Shown here: in pieces, positions 7,800 through 16,034 of the stretch | How positions within the stretch are numbered: position 1 is the stretch's first letter | How the letters are laid out: every line of letters begins with the position of its first letter | From: Bacteriovoracaceae bacterium | GTDB lineage: Bacteria > Bdellovibrionota > Bacteriovoracia > Bacteriovoracales > Bacteriovoracaceae | DNA length: 64,000 nt | Direction: 5' to 3' | NCBI GenBank assembly: GCA_016786485.1 | Contig: JAEUWD010000063.1 | Coordinates: 1 to 64,000, forward strand | Notes under the pieces: model-generated | What the model saw: only the letters and a program-made list of their open reading frames with translations | Told to the model about the DNA's origin: nothing | Databases searched by the model: none | Program-made: the position numbers and the translations under genes

Positions 7800-9393
7800 T
7801 TTAATTTTATTCACTTCATTTTTGACTTTTGCAGCAGATAAGACCACCGAATTTGATGCTGTTACAAAAGAAAAAGTTCTGAAAATCCACACGCTCTTTA
7901 AGCAAGGGGATTACGCTGGTAGTTTAGAAAAGCTTAGTGAATTAGAACAAAACTATACCGGCCCGAAAAAAGACCTTTTAAACGCATTCCTAGCTTACTG
8001 GCGTGGTGTTGCCAATAATCGTATTCAAGATTACAGCGAAGCGATTAATAACTTTGCTAAGGCCGATGAAAATTTTTATCGCCCCGATGATTTTTATTAT
8101 GAATACGCACAAGCGCTCTATGCGATGGATAAGCTAAAAAAATCCCGTGACTATTTTATGCGTTCAGCGCTTCGGAAATACAAAGCTGCCGTTTCGCTTT
8201 ATTACGTCGCTTTTATCTCTCAAACATTGCGTGATTTTAAAGTGGCGGTGAAAGCTTATCGCCGAATTGAAACTTTAGATGATCCAGAAAAAGATTCAGT
8301 TATCCAAGCTTCTAAAATGCAGATTGCTGAAATTTATTTAAACGCCGTTGATAAAAAAGAAGACCAGGTTGGCTTTCTACAAAAGCGGGTCATCAGAGAA
8401 TTTGAAGAAGCTTTAAAGTTTGAACCTGATTCAAATCTTTCACGTGATATTCGTCGTAAAATGTTAGCGGTGCAAGACAAGTATGGTTTGTTGTTGTTAA
8501 AAATGCGCAACGGTCGTCCGACCATTTTCCCTCGTGCTTTTGTGAAGGTAGGTCAAGAAATTGCCTATGACAGTAACGTTATTTTCTCGCCCGATAACCT
8601 GCAATTAAGTGCTTCTGATACCGGCAGTTTTTTATCTCGTACTGACGTTTATATGCGTAATATTTTTTATTCAGGTAACTCGGTTAGTATTCAGCCAGAG
8701 TTTCGCTCAAATCTCGCGGTTCACGCCAATCGCTCGAATGAAACCATCTATGCTTCAGATAATTTGAATTCAACTGCTGCTGTTCGAACTGCTTTTGAAC
8801 ACTGGATGTGGGGTAAACCAGCTTCTGTGCTTTTTGATTATGAATTCAATTACGTTTTAAAAGATCTTAATGCGGAAAATTCACTTATTTATAACTCATC
8901 AGCGCATGTTTTTATGATTGGCGAGCGTTTTAATTGGTTTAATGCTGGTGAAACAATTATGCGTTTAAAGTATCGCGATACTACTAATACGACTGATACT
9001 TCAAGTTCAACTATTACCAGTGGGATTCTTGAACAGATGGTGAATTTTGAGTCCGGCCATATTCTTCTTTTTTACGGCGATATGAGTTTGACTCGAGTTG
9101 AAACGGATACCTTTGATACAAATTCGATGACATTTCGTTTGGATTGGATCGCTCCGAGAATTTTTGATTACGCCACACCAACTTTGGGCCTTGGTTATAC
9201 TTATAGTGATGTTATTAATGATGATTCACGTGGGACTGAGACACTCATTAACCCCACTTTCAAGCTCACTCGCGTCGTTAACGATAGCTTACGTGCTAAT
9301 TTGAAATTTGATTATATGAAGAATACTTCAGGAAGTGATAGTTTCGCTTACAATAAATTCACTGCTGCTTTTGGCTTGGAGTGGATTTTTTAA
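7786..9393 (+). CDS. TPR-repeat protein with C-terminal outer-membrane beta-barrel
   Basis: A signal peptide (MYMTLLILFTSFLTFAA) precedes a helical TPR-like half (residues about 25-230, with ISQTLRDFKVAVKAYRRIETL and similar units). From about residue 245 the sequence becomes amphipathic beta with alternating aromatics (FVKVGQEIAYDSNVIFSPD onwards) and ends in FGLEWIF, a terminal aromatic as BAM-inserted barrels have. The layout resembles outer-membrane proteins pairing a periplasmic TPR domain with a small barrel, such as surface-lipoprotein assembly modifiers or exopolysaccharide exporters. ATG 7792 is an alternative start. Its last 66 bases overlap the convergent histidine-kinase gene. Confidence 0.8.
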   Translation: MYMTLLILFTSFLTFAADKTTEFDAVTKEKVLKIHTLFKQGDYAGSLEKLSELEQNYTGPKKDLLNAFLAYWRGVANNRIQDYSEAINNFAKADENFYRPDDFYYEYAQALYAMDKLKKSRDYFMRSALRKYKAAVSLYYVAFISQTLRDFKVAVKAYRRIETLDDPEKDSVIQASKMQIAEIYLNAVDKKEDQVGFLQKRVIREFEEALKFEPDSNLSRDIRRKMLAVQDKYGLLLLKMRNGRPTIFPRAFVKVGQEIAYDSNVIFSPDNLQLSASDTGSFLSRTDVYMRNIFYSGNSVSIQPEFRSNLAVHANRSNETIYASDNLNSTAAVRTAFEHWMWGKPASVLFDYEFNYVLKDLNAENSLIYNSSAHVFMIGERFNWFNAGETIMRLKYRDTTNTTDTSSSTITSGILEQMVNFESGHILLFYGDMSLTRVETDTFDTNSMTFRLDWIAPRIFDYATPTLGLGYTYSDVINDDSRGTETLINPTFKLTRVVNDSLRANLKFDYMKNTSGSDSFAYNKFTAAFGLEWIF

Positions 9394-11073
9394 ACTTAGC
9401 TGATTCGGCAATGTAATAACAAAAATAGTTCCTTTATTAAGCTCACTTTCCACACGGATAGTACCGTGATGTTTTTTGATAATGTGCTTAACAATAGAAA
9501 GACCCAAACCTGCGCCACCGGTCGTACGCGCACGAGCATTATCCACACGATAAAAGCGTTCAAAGATGCGTTTATGGTGTTCATTTGAGATACCAGGACC
9601 TTGATCGGCAACAGTAATAATAATATTTTCATCTTCTTGAAAACTCGAAACTAAAATTCGCGTATTTTCATGGGTATATTTACAAGCATTATCTACCAGG
9701 TTGATAAGGGCTTGTTCAAAAAGCTTTTTATCCACGCTGATATTTTTTACTTGTAGATTATATTGAATATCGAGTTTTTTGTTTTGATAAATGGGTTGTA
9801 AGCTACCTTTGATCATGCCCATCATTTTTTCTAATTCAACATCTTCAAAAAGAATATCATTTTGAGATTCGATAACTGAAAGATTTAAAAGGTCATTAAA
9901 CAGACCTTGTAATCTTTCACTATTGAAAAGAATTTTTGCTAGATATTTGCGCATATCTTCTGGTAATTTTTGTTGTTCAGCTTCTAATAATTGCGCGAAA
10001 CCTTTAATTGATGTCAGTGGTGAACGAATTTCATGAGAAATATTTGCGATAAAATCCACACGCATTTTTTCTGTAAGTTTAGCTTGTGTGACGTCGTGGA
10101 GAATGGCAACAGCACCGATATTTTCTTGTTTTCGATTATGAAGAGTGTTGATCGAAATGTCCCAGAAAATTCCTGGTTGTAGTTCAATTCCGCTAAATTT
10201 ACGAGGCAAATCATCTCGAATTGATGCTTGGAACGCCTGAAGGATTTCTGGTTGTTTAAAAATTTTCCATAGCTTTGGTTTATCAGTTACGATCGATTTT
10301 TCGATAGAAAAAATCTTATTAAAATGGGTATTACTGAAAATAATATTTTCAAAAGTATCTACCGCCATAACCGCACCGTTGATGGATTCGAGTAGGGTGG
10401 CGGTCTTTTCGTTTTCGTCATTGATTTTATTTAGTGTATTTTCTAGATTCTCTTCGACCAGTTTAAGGGATTCATAAAACTGTGACCACTCATCATTTTT
10501 GTAGAAGAGTTTTAATTGAACATTAAATGGTAGATCTTTTTGCAATTTTTCAATTTGCGCTAGCACGCGAGCAATCGGGCGAAATTTATTAACTAATAAG
10601 ATGGTAAGGATAATGGCCAATGCAAAAATGAAAAAAGGCGCAATACTTAAAATCGATTTATCGATATCCTGGATATTATCATTGATCACTTTATGTGAAA
10701 CAGAACGTTTCAGGTAAACGGTTTGAAGATTGTTAACCTTAATTCGTTCATGAAAATATTTATGATTCGGAAGGACTTCGTGGCTGGTTGAACAGATAAT
10801 ATTGCCCTGTAAATCAAGAATCGAATAGGCAGTAGATTTAGAAGGTTTCATTTCATTGCACCAGTTTTGGAAATTAACTGGTGAAGTTTCAAGCGTTGCC
10901 TTTAGGGTTCTTAGAATAGCTTTTGATTCAGCTTGAATATGATTTTGTAACCCGTCTTTGAAGCTGGCCCGATAAACGAAAATGGTCGAAAAAATACTGA
11001 TGGTCAAGATAACGGCCTGAAATTTCATGGTGCTAAAAAAGAATTTCCAAGGAAAAATATTTTTAGTTTTCAT
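9328..11073 (-). CDS. PhoR-like membrane sensor histidine kinase
   Basis: A 581-residue two-helix sensor: first membrane helix about residues 18-36, periplasmic domain, second helix about 140-162 (FFIFALAIILTILLV), then linker, PAS-like domain (residues about 225-335), HisKA with the phospho-acceptor in FIANISHEIRSPLTSIKGF (about residue 345), and HATPase with INLVDNACKYT, DQGPGIS and GAGLGLSIVKH boxes. Organisation matches PhoR/PnpS kinases. Its ATG overlaps the response-regulator stop by 11 bases, indicating a coupled pair. The 3' end overlaps the convergent TPR/barrel gene by 66 bases. Signal sensed is unknown; phosphate is only a guess from the family. Confidence 0.9.
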   Translation of the reverse strand: MKTKNIFPWKFFFSTMKFQAVILTISIFSTIFVYRASFKDGLQNHIQAESKAILRTLKATLETSPVNFQNWCNEMKPSKSTAYSILDLQGNIICSTSHEVLPNHKYFHERIKVNNLQTVYLKRSVSHKVINDNIQDIDKSILSIAPFFIFALAIILTILLVNKFRPIARVLAQIEKLQKDLPFNVQLKLFYKNDEWSQFYESLKLVEENLENTLNKINDENEKTATLLESINGAVMAVDTFENIIFSNTHFNKIFSIEKSIVTDKPKLWKIFKQPEILQAFQASIRDDLPRKFSGIELQPGIFWDISINTLHNRKQENIGAVAILHDVTQAKLTEKMRVDFIANISHEIRSPLTSIKGFAQLLEAEQQKLPEDMRKYLAKILFNSERLQGLFNDLLNLSVIESQNDILFEDVELEKMMGMIKGSLQPIYQNKKLDIQYNLQVKNISVDKKLFEQALINLVDNACKYTHENTRILVSSFQEDENIIITVADQGPGISNEHHKRIFERFYRVDNARARTTGGAGLGLSIVKHIIKKHHGTIRVESELNKGTIFVITLPNQLSLKNPLQAKSSSEFIVSETITS

Positions 11074-11788
11074 TTTCTACCAGTCGGTAACCGATACCGC
11101 GAATGGTTTCGATGAGATCAGCACTTTCACCTAGCTTTTTTCGAAGGCCGGCCATATGTGTATCAATCGTTCGATTAGTGACATGAACATTCTCACCTTG
11201 AATTTGTGAAATGAGTTTTTCTCGTGTGAAAACGTGGCCTGGTAAACTCGCTAGTTGTGTTAAAATTTTGTATTCAGTGGTTGTCAGCTGAATGTTTTCA
11301 TTATTTTCTGTCACTTGGCATTTATCAAAATCAATTTTTAGATTTTTAAAGACGACTTCACGAATCGGCTTGTTTTCAATAACATTTCTTCGCAACTGAG
11401 CACGTACTCGAGCAGCAAGAATTTTAAGATCAAAAGGTTTCGTAATATAATCGTCAGCACCTGCATCCAGACCGCTGATAATATTCTCCGCTTGGGTGAG
11501 CGCTGTCACCATGAGAACGGCAGTGTTTTTGGTCTGCGGATTTTTTCTAATCAAACGACAAAGTTCGATCCCATTTTTTCCCGGTAGCATCCAATCGAGA
11601 ATAAAAAGATTAATATTTTTATCTTTTTCAATTTCTGAAAGTGCTTGTTCACCGTCTTCAACCGCCTTAACTTGAAAGCCTTGGTTCTTTAAATAAATGA
11701 ACATGAGATCACGAATATCTTGCTCGTCTTCGACAATTAAAATTTTACCAAGACTCGGCGCGCTGTTGCGAGGGGCTGTATCTAACAT
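11063..11788 (-). CDS. PhoB/OmpR-family response regulator
   Basis: Receiver domain with ILIVEDEQDIRDL acidic residues, the phospho-acceptor Asp in LFILDWMLPGKNG, the Thr in VTAL and the Lys in ITKPFD, followed by a winged-helix output domain (LTTTEYKILTQLASLPGHVFTREKLI and NVTNRTIDTHMAGLRKKL). ATG 11788 is chosen over a TTG at 11818 because AAGGAA lies eight bases upstream of the ATG. It is the first gene of a two-gene operon with the PhoR-like kinase. Expected to bind direct repeats in target promoters; no pho box could be recognised in the window. Confidence 0.92.
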   Translation of the reverse strand: MLDTAPRNSAPSLGKILIVEDEQDIRDLMFIYLKNQGFQVKAVEDGEQALSEIEKDKNINLFILDWMLPGKNGIELCRLIRKNPQTKNTAVLMVTALTQAENIISGLDAGADDYITKPFDLKILAARVRAQLRRNVIENKPIREVVFKNLKIDFDKCQVTENNENIQLTTTEYKILTQLASLPGHVFTREKLISQIQGENVHVTNRTIDTHMAGLRKKLGESADLIETIRGIGYRLVENEN

Positions 11789-11816
11789 ATTGGAATTCCT
11801 TATATATTCTCCACTC

Positions 11817-11825
11817 AATATAGCA
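11817..11825 (-). promoter_or_regulatory. Extended -10 promoter for the two-component operon
   Basis: On the minus strand TGC is followed directly by TATATT (11822-11817), an extended -10 motif, about 30 bases upstream of ATG 11788, which has its own Shine-Dalgarno. A TTGATA lies 21 bases further upstream, too far for a classical -35. Confidence 0.4.
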
Positions 11826-11974
11826 AAAATGACGCACTTTTTCTATCAAGATTGGGTTAAGAAGTTATTATTACACGGTGCATCAATTTTGAGCACAATT
11901 TTCTGTTTGGCGAGCTCGAGCTGTTGCCTTAGAATTGAGGAACTTAAAACGCTCTCTCTAAAATTGAGGTTCTT

Positions 11975-12955
11975 TTGACAAGATATGGTTTTTACATGGT
12001 TTTTGCCCTGATCAGCTCTTGTGCCGGCCTTAAAAATCAGCATCCAACTGAGATTGGAAAGAACCTGCCAGATTGGGTAACTTCCCCGATGGCGGCTTGC
12101 CGGGATCAATTCGAAATCTGTGCTTCTGGAGAGGGGAATAGCCTTTATCTAGCAGATCTCAACGCTAAAAAGGCCCTAGCTTCTATCTTTGAAACCGAAA
12201 TTTCTTCTGATGTGACCGCTTCTGCCAGCACTGAAGGCGTGGTCGGACAAGACGATCCAAGCGTGAAAGAAGAGATGGAAACGCAAATTCATGAAAAGGT
12301 CGATCAGGTTTTAGAAGGGGTCGAAATTAAGCAACGTTTTCAAACTGACGGTGTTTATTTTGCTCTCGCTTATTTAGATAAAATGAAAGCTTGGACTGCA
12401 CTTCAAAAAGAAATGGATGAAATGGACGCTAAACTAGTAGAGTATAAAAAATTAAAAAAGCGTTCGAGTTTAAAAAAAATGTACACACTTTTTGAAGTCA
12501 GAAATCAGATTAATGATCGTTATGCTTTCTTAAAAGGGAAGGCACTACCACAAGTTGTCACTCTCGCTGATATTAAACAAATTCAATACGGCTCAAGTCA
12601 GAAAGTTCAAAAAATTTATTTTAAAGTGATAAACGAAATTTCACCGAGTACGACTTCACATTTGGAATCATTACTGGTTGGTTTCGGTCACAACGTTGTC
12701 GACAAAGATCAGGATTACGATGTTGAAGTTTCTGGCACACTCACCAATAAACAAGAATACATGAATGTGAAGGGCTTCACTAAATATTCTTTTGTACTTT
12801 ATTTGGCGGTCAAAAAAAATAACGGTAAACAAATAGGCGGCATGACTTATAAAGAAGTGGCGGTTGGTCGCGACGAAAAAGATGCGTACTTAAAAGTAGA
12901 AGAAAAATTTAAAAATTATATCGAAGAACACATCGACGAACTCAATATTGATTAG
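11975..12955 (+). CDS. LPP20-like lipoprotein, 326 aa
   Basis: The leader MVFALISSC provides a lipobox (Cys at residue 16 of the TTG-initiated form). The following PDWVTSPMAAC...CASGEG...DLNAKKALASIFETEI stretch is the typical start of LPP20-type outer-membrane lipoproteins (a Trp near the mature N-terminus, a Gly-rich turn, then Ala-rich helix). C-terminal residues 200-326 form a second alpha/beta domain. TTG 11975 is favoured because GAGGT lies about five bases upstream, while the later ATG 11996 has none. First of four consecutive lipoprotein genes. Two copies of an AATTGAGG-centred 15-mer sit at 11931 and 11960. Confidence 0.75.
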   Translation: MTRYGFYMVFALISSCAGLKNQHPTEIGKNLPDWVTSPMAACRDQFEICASGEGNSLYLADLNAKKALASIFETEISSDVTASASTEGVVGQDDPSVKEEMETQIHEKVDQVLEGVEIKQRFQTDGVYFALAYLDKMKAWTALQKEMDEMDAKLVEYKKLKKRSSLKKMYTLFEVRNQINDRYAFLKGKALPQVVTLADIKQIQYGSSQKVQKIYFKVINEISPSTTSHLESLLVGFGHNVVDKDQDYDVEVSGTLTNKQEYMNVKGFTKYSFVLYLAVKKNNGKQIGGMTYKEVAVGRDEKDAYLKVEEKFKNYIEEHIDELNID

Positions 12956-12967
12956 GACTTGTCCTAA
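12952..12967 (+). promoter_or_regulatory. Inverted repeat abutting a strong ribosome binding site
   Basis: TTAGGAC-TT-GTCCTAA overlaps the stop of the first LPP20-like gene and runs into the AAGGAGG ribosome site (12966-12972) of the next. As RNA it could fold with a four-base loop and partly cover that site. Confidence 0.3.
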
Positions 12968-12976
12968 GGAGGAACT

Positions 12977-13654
12977 ATGAAAAGTATTATTGGATTACTA
13001 GCATTATTACTTGTAACTTCGTGTGCGAGTAAGAAGCTCAAAGAAACAGACAATTCTGAAACGATTAAGAAAGATTATGAAGTGAGAGACGCTTCTTCAA
13101 CGACAAGACCAGCTTGGATTGAAGATGCTAATCAGTGGGCAGAAGAAAATGACCAAGACACGAAAGGTTTCCGTCATTTTTCATATGAAACAGAACCAAA
13201 AGTAAATCGCAACTTTGCTTGTGATTTTGCTAAAGCGAACATTAAGTCAGATATCGCTGGTGAAATCTCAACTTACTTAGAAAAAAGTTTAGGATCTTCA
13301 CAGGAAGGTTCAGCCAGTATCGACGAAAACAATCCTGAGATTGTTGCGTTAAGAGAATTTGTTGAAAACACGTTAGCGGAAAAAATCCAAGGCCTCATCA
13401 TTGGCGCTGAAATCCGTAAAACATATTGGGAAAAACGTGCTTATATGAAGCGTTTAGGCGCAGCTAAAGACTTCATCGGTTTTACTTGTGCCGCACTTGT
13501 ACGTATTCCAAATGAAAGATTGCAAGCGGCTTTAGATCGCGCGAGCAAAATTGTTTCTGAAAAAGTTGATGATCCTGAAACAAAAGAAAACGTAGAAAAT
13601 GCGCTTAAGAAAGCTGAAGAAAACTTCCTAAAGACAAAACAAGGTTTATTATAA
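12977..13654 (+). CDS. LPP20-like lipoprotein, 225 aa
   Basis: Starts four bases after a consensus AAGGAGG. The signal peptide ends in a lipobox (LLVTSCASKK, Cys about residue 16). A Trp-containing motif (RPAWIEDANQW), a Cys-Ala helix (FACDFAKANIKSDIAGEIS) and an Ala/Arg-rich helix follow, resembling the upstream LPP20-like protein; the pair probably arose by divergence within the cluster. The C-terminus is a Glu/Lys-rich helix. It lies 21 bases after the first LPP20-like gene and nine before the LpoB-like gene. Likely anchored in the outer membrane, facing the periplasm. Confidence 0.75.
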   Translation: MKSIIGLLALLLVTSCASKKLKETDNSETIKKDYEVRDASSTTRPAWIEDANQWAEENDQDTKGFRHFSYETEPKVNRNFACDFAKANIKSDIAGEISTYLEKSLGSSQEGSASIDENNPEIVALREFVENTLAEKIQGLIIGAEIRKTYWEKRAYMKRLGAAKDFIGFTCAALVRIPNERLQAALDRASKIVSEKVDDPETKENVENALKKAEENFLKTKQGLL

Positions 13655-13663
13655 GGAGAATTT

Positions 13664-14269
13664 ATGTTGAAAATTTTAAGTTTGGCCGTAGTTCTAGGGC
13701 TAGTCGGTTGCGGCAGTTTCAAAGCGAAGCGTGTTGGAGCTGAAGAGTCTGACGAAAGAGGCTTAGAAATTACTGATAACTGGATGGCAAAAGATACATC
13801 TTTAGCAATCGAAGATGTTTTGAAGAAAATGCAAGAGCACCGTGGTTTTCAAAATTGGCTAAAGTCACATAAAGGTTCACCAACTTTATTTGTGGCCGAA
13901 GTTCAAAACCAAACTTCAGAAGCTTATTTTCCAATTGATGATATGAACGATGAATTTTTAAATGAATTATCTTCTTCAGGTGAATTCACATTAGTGGATG
14001 CAGCAGCAAGAGATTCATTATTAAAAGAAATCACTTATCAAAACGACGGAATGGTTGATCCAAAAACAGCTAAAACAGTTGGTAAGCAAGTCGGCGCTGA
14101 TCTCATGATTTTCGGTAACGTTTATATGAAACCTGAAAAGCGCGATGGCAAAACCATTAAGGAATACTCAGTTAACTTACGCATGACTGATATTGAAAAA
14201 GGGATTGAAGTTTTCCGCGTGAGAACAAAGATCTATAAGTATTCTGATCAGAAGGGATGGTCGATATAA
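13664..14269 (+). CDS. LpoB-like lipoprotein (putative penicillin-binding protein activator)
   Basis: A 201-residue lipoprotein with the lipobox LGLVGCGS. The body matches the LpoB/COG3417 family: PTLFVAEVQNQTSEAYFPIDDMNDEFLNELSSSGEF, an Ala-Ala-Arg-Asp-Ser helix (LVDAAARDSLLKEI), then VGKQVGADLMIFGNVY and a final strand pair (EYSVNLRMTDIEKGIEVFRVRTKIYK). In enterobacteria LpoB reaches through the peptidoglycan to activate PBP1b; here that role is inferred from the family. GGAGAA precedes the ATG. The last 13 bases overlap the next lipoprotein gene. Confidence 0.85.
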   Translation: MLKILSLAVVLGLVGCGSFKAKRVGAEESDERGLEITDNWMAKDTSLAIEDVLKKMQEHRGFQNWLKSHKGSPTLFVAEVQNQTSEAYFPIDDMNDEFLNELSSSGEFTLVDAAARDSLLKEITYQNDGMVDPKTAKTVGKQVGADLMIFGNVYMKPEKRDGKTIKEYSVNLRMTDIEKGIEVFRVRTKIYKYSDQKGWSI

Positions 14270-15984
14270 TTTCTTTGCTTAAATATATTTCTCTCTCTCT
14301 TTTTGTTATTCTACTCGGCTGTGCCAGTGGAAATCGGGAGGAGAGAGAGAAAATTCGTCATTTTGTTAGTGAAAATAAGCAGCAAGAAGCGCTTACCTTG
14401 CTTGAGCAAGGTGAAATCAAAAAAGATAAACATCAAAAACTTCTCTATCAATTAGAATTGGCCAAAATTTATCACAACCTGGGTGAATATAAAATTTCGG
14501 CCGACTACTTGGCCACTGCTTCTGAGTTATCTCAGTCTTATTACACCAAAAGCATCGCGCAGAAAGCGAGCTCTTACGTTTTGAATGATAATTACGAAAA
14601 TTATTACGGAGAAATTTTTGAACGTTCGCTGATGCACTTTTATCAAGCGCTCAACTTTTATATGATTTACCAAACGGGCATCGAAGCCGGTTTTACGCAA
14701 GACAAAGACAAAAAAACAATTATCGAAAGAAAAACTATCTCAGAACAAGCCCGTCGACAGTACCTCGGTCGTGCTCGAGCTGAAATTTTAGCTTGGGATA
14801 CTTTTTTTCAAGATATTCAACGTAGTTCTCGTTACGACACCATTTATAAAACAGATTTGATGGTAAAAATTTTTGGTGGAGTTATCCATGAAGCGATGGA
14901 AAAATCTTCGGACCAGCAAATTGCTTTGCAGCTCTATAAAGATGCTCTTAAAGTCCTCAAATACTTAGGTGCGACTTATCCAAGTTATAATCTAAAAGAC
15001 AAAGATTTTCTCGGAAAATTTGTGAAAGCCGAAAATAAGTTCGAATGGAAAATTCCAGAAAATATTTTTGTTAAAACTTCACAATTTAGTGATTTAAATG
15101 ATTTTCTCGTTTGGAAAATTTTAAAACTCACCAAAAATATTCGCTCAACCGATTATTCGAAAATGTTAAAAGAATTAAATCCATCAGACGCGGTAAAAGC
15201 TGAACTTAATTCGAATGCCACGCCGAACGTGACAATCGTTTTACAAGAAGGATTAGTGGCAGAGAAAAAACCAGATAAATTCAATTTCGGTTTACATGGT
15301 TTGCTTAACAATATCGAAGATCCACAAACGCGAGCTTCCGTTCATCGCATCGGGTCCGACGTACTGACAATTTTTATGGTTAATGTTTTAGGTTTGTTAC
15401 CCAAAAAAGGCCCCATTACTTACTCTCAATTTGCGGGAGCTGAAGTGATGGGCAGAATAAGTGCAGAATTAGTTTCTATTGAGTTTGAAATCCCAAAAGT
15501 TGATGCTAAAGCGGTTAATGATACGGTAACCGTAGAATTTAAAAATAAAGCGACTTCGCAAGTTTACAAAAAAAATTCACCACTCATGGCCCCGCTCTCA
15601 GATATTGCCAGCCAAGCCGTGGAAGAAAGAGTTTATTCTACACTTATGAAAACCGGTACACGGGTTGCGATTAAACATTTAGTGGCGATCTTAGCTGCTC
15701 ATAAAATTTATGAATCGAATAAACAAAATAATCCGCTGGCCGCGAAGTACTTTGCTCTCGCCAGTTACTTGGCCGCTAGTCGAGGGATTGCAGCCTCCGA
15801 AAAAGCTGACGTTCGTTATTGGAGTACGCTGCCAAATTCACTCCGTATCTCTCAGTTAGCTTTACCGGCAGGTGAGTACGAAGTGAGCGCAGAAATAAAA
15901 TCAGAGAAATCTAGTCAGGCAAAAACCTTGGGGACTGTGACGGTTACACCCAAAGGTCAGAACATTTTTTCCTACTCAATCTAA
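14257..15984 (+). CDS. Large lipoprotein, COG3014-like, partner of the LpoB-like gene
   Basis: A 575-residue protein with the leader LFVILLGCASG (lipobox Cys about residue 22). Residues about 30-130 are TPR-like (EALTLLEQGEIKK, AKIYHNLGEYKISADYLATAS), followed by a long helical region and a C-terminal domain ending in strand-rich sequence. From memory, COG3014-type lipoproteins sit next to LpoB-like and LPP20-like genes in many proteobacteria, which fits here, but I cannot confirm by search. The start ATG overlaps the LpoB-like gene by 13 bases; the AAGGG beside it is too close for an ideal ribosome site, so reinitiation is likely. Confidence 0.72.
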   Translation: MVDIISLLKYISLSLFVILLGCASGNREEREKIRHFVSENKQQEALTLLEQGEIKKDKHQKLLYQLELAKIYHNLGEYKISADYLATASELSQSYYTKSIAQKASSYVLNDNYENYYGEIFERSLMHFYQALNFYMIYQTGIEAGFTQDKDKKTIIERKTISEQARRQYLGRARAEILAWDTFFQDIQRSSRYDTIYKTDLMVKIFGGVIHEAMEKSSDQQIALQLYKDALKVLKYLGATYPSYNLKDKDFLGKFVKAENKFEWKIPENIFVKTSQFSDLNDFLVWKILKLTKNIRSTDYSKMLKELNPSDAVKAELNSNATPNVTIVLQEGLVAEKKPDKFNFGLHGLLNNIEDPQTRASVHRIGSDVLTIFMVNVLGLLPKKGPITYSQFAGAEVMGRISAELVSIEFEIPKVDAKAVNDTVTVEFKNKATSQVYKKNSPLMAPLSDIASQAVEERVYSTLMKTGTRVAIKHLVAILAAHKIYESNKQNNPLAAKYFALASYLAASRGIAASEKADVRYWSTLPNSLRISQLALPAGEYEVSAEIKSEKSSQAKTLGTVTVTPKGQNIFSYSI

Positions 15985-16015
15985 AAATAGAGCTTTCACT
16001 CGCTTTTTTCTACGC

Positions 16016-16032
16016 CTAGTCGAAACGACTAG
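16016..16032 (+). promoter_or_regulatory. Perfect hairpin just upstream of the HELTH-protein start
   Basis: CTAGTCG-AAA-CGACTAG has a seven-base-pair stem and three-base loop. It ends two bases before ATG 16035, exactly where a ribosome binding site would be, and no Shine-Dalgarno is visible. It could be an RNA control element or a DNA operator. Confidence 0.4.
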
Positions 16033-16034
16033 TG

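Noticed and set aside
11788-11818. TTG start at 11818 for the response regulator
   Set aside because: ATG 11788 has AAGGAA at good spacing, and the extra ten residues precede the conserved receiver start; the -10 element also overlaps that TTG.
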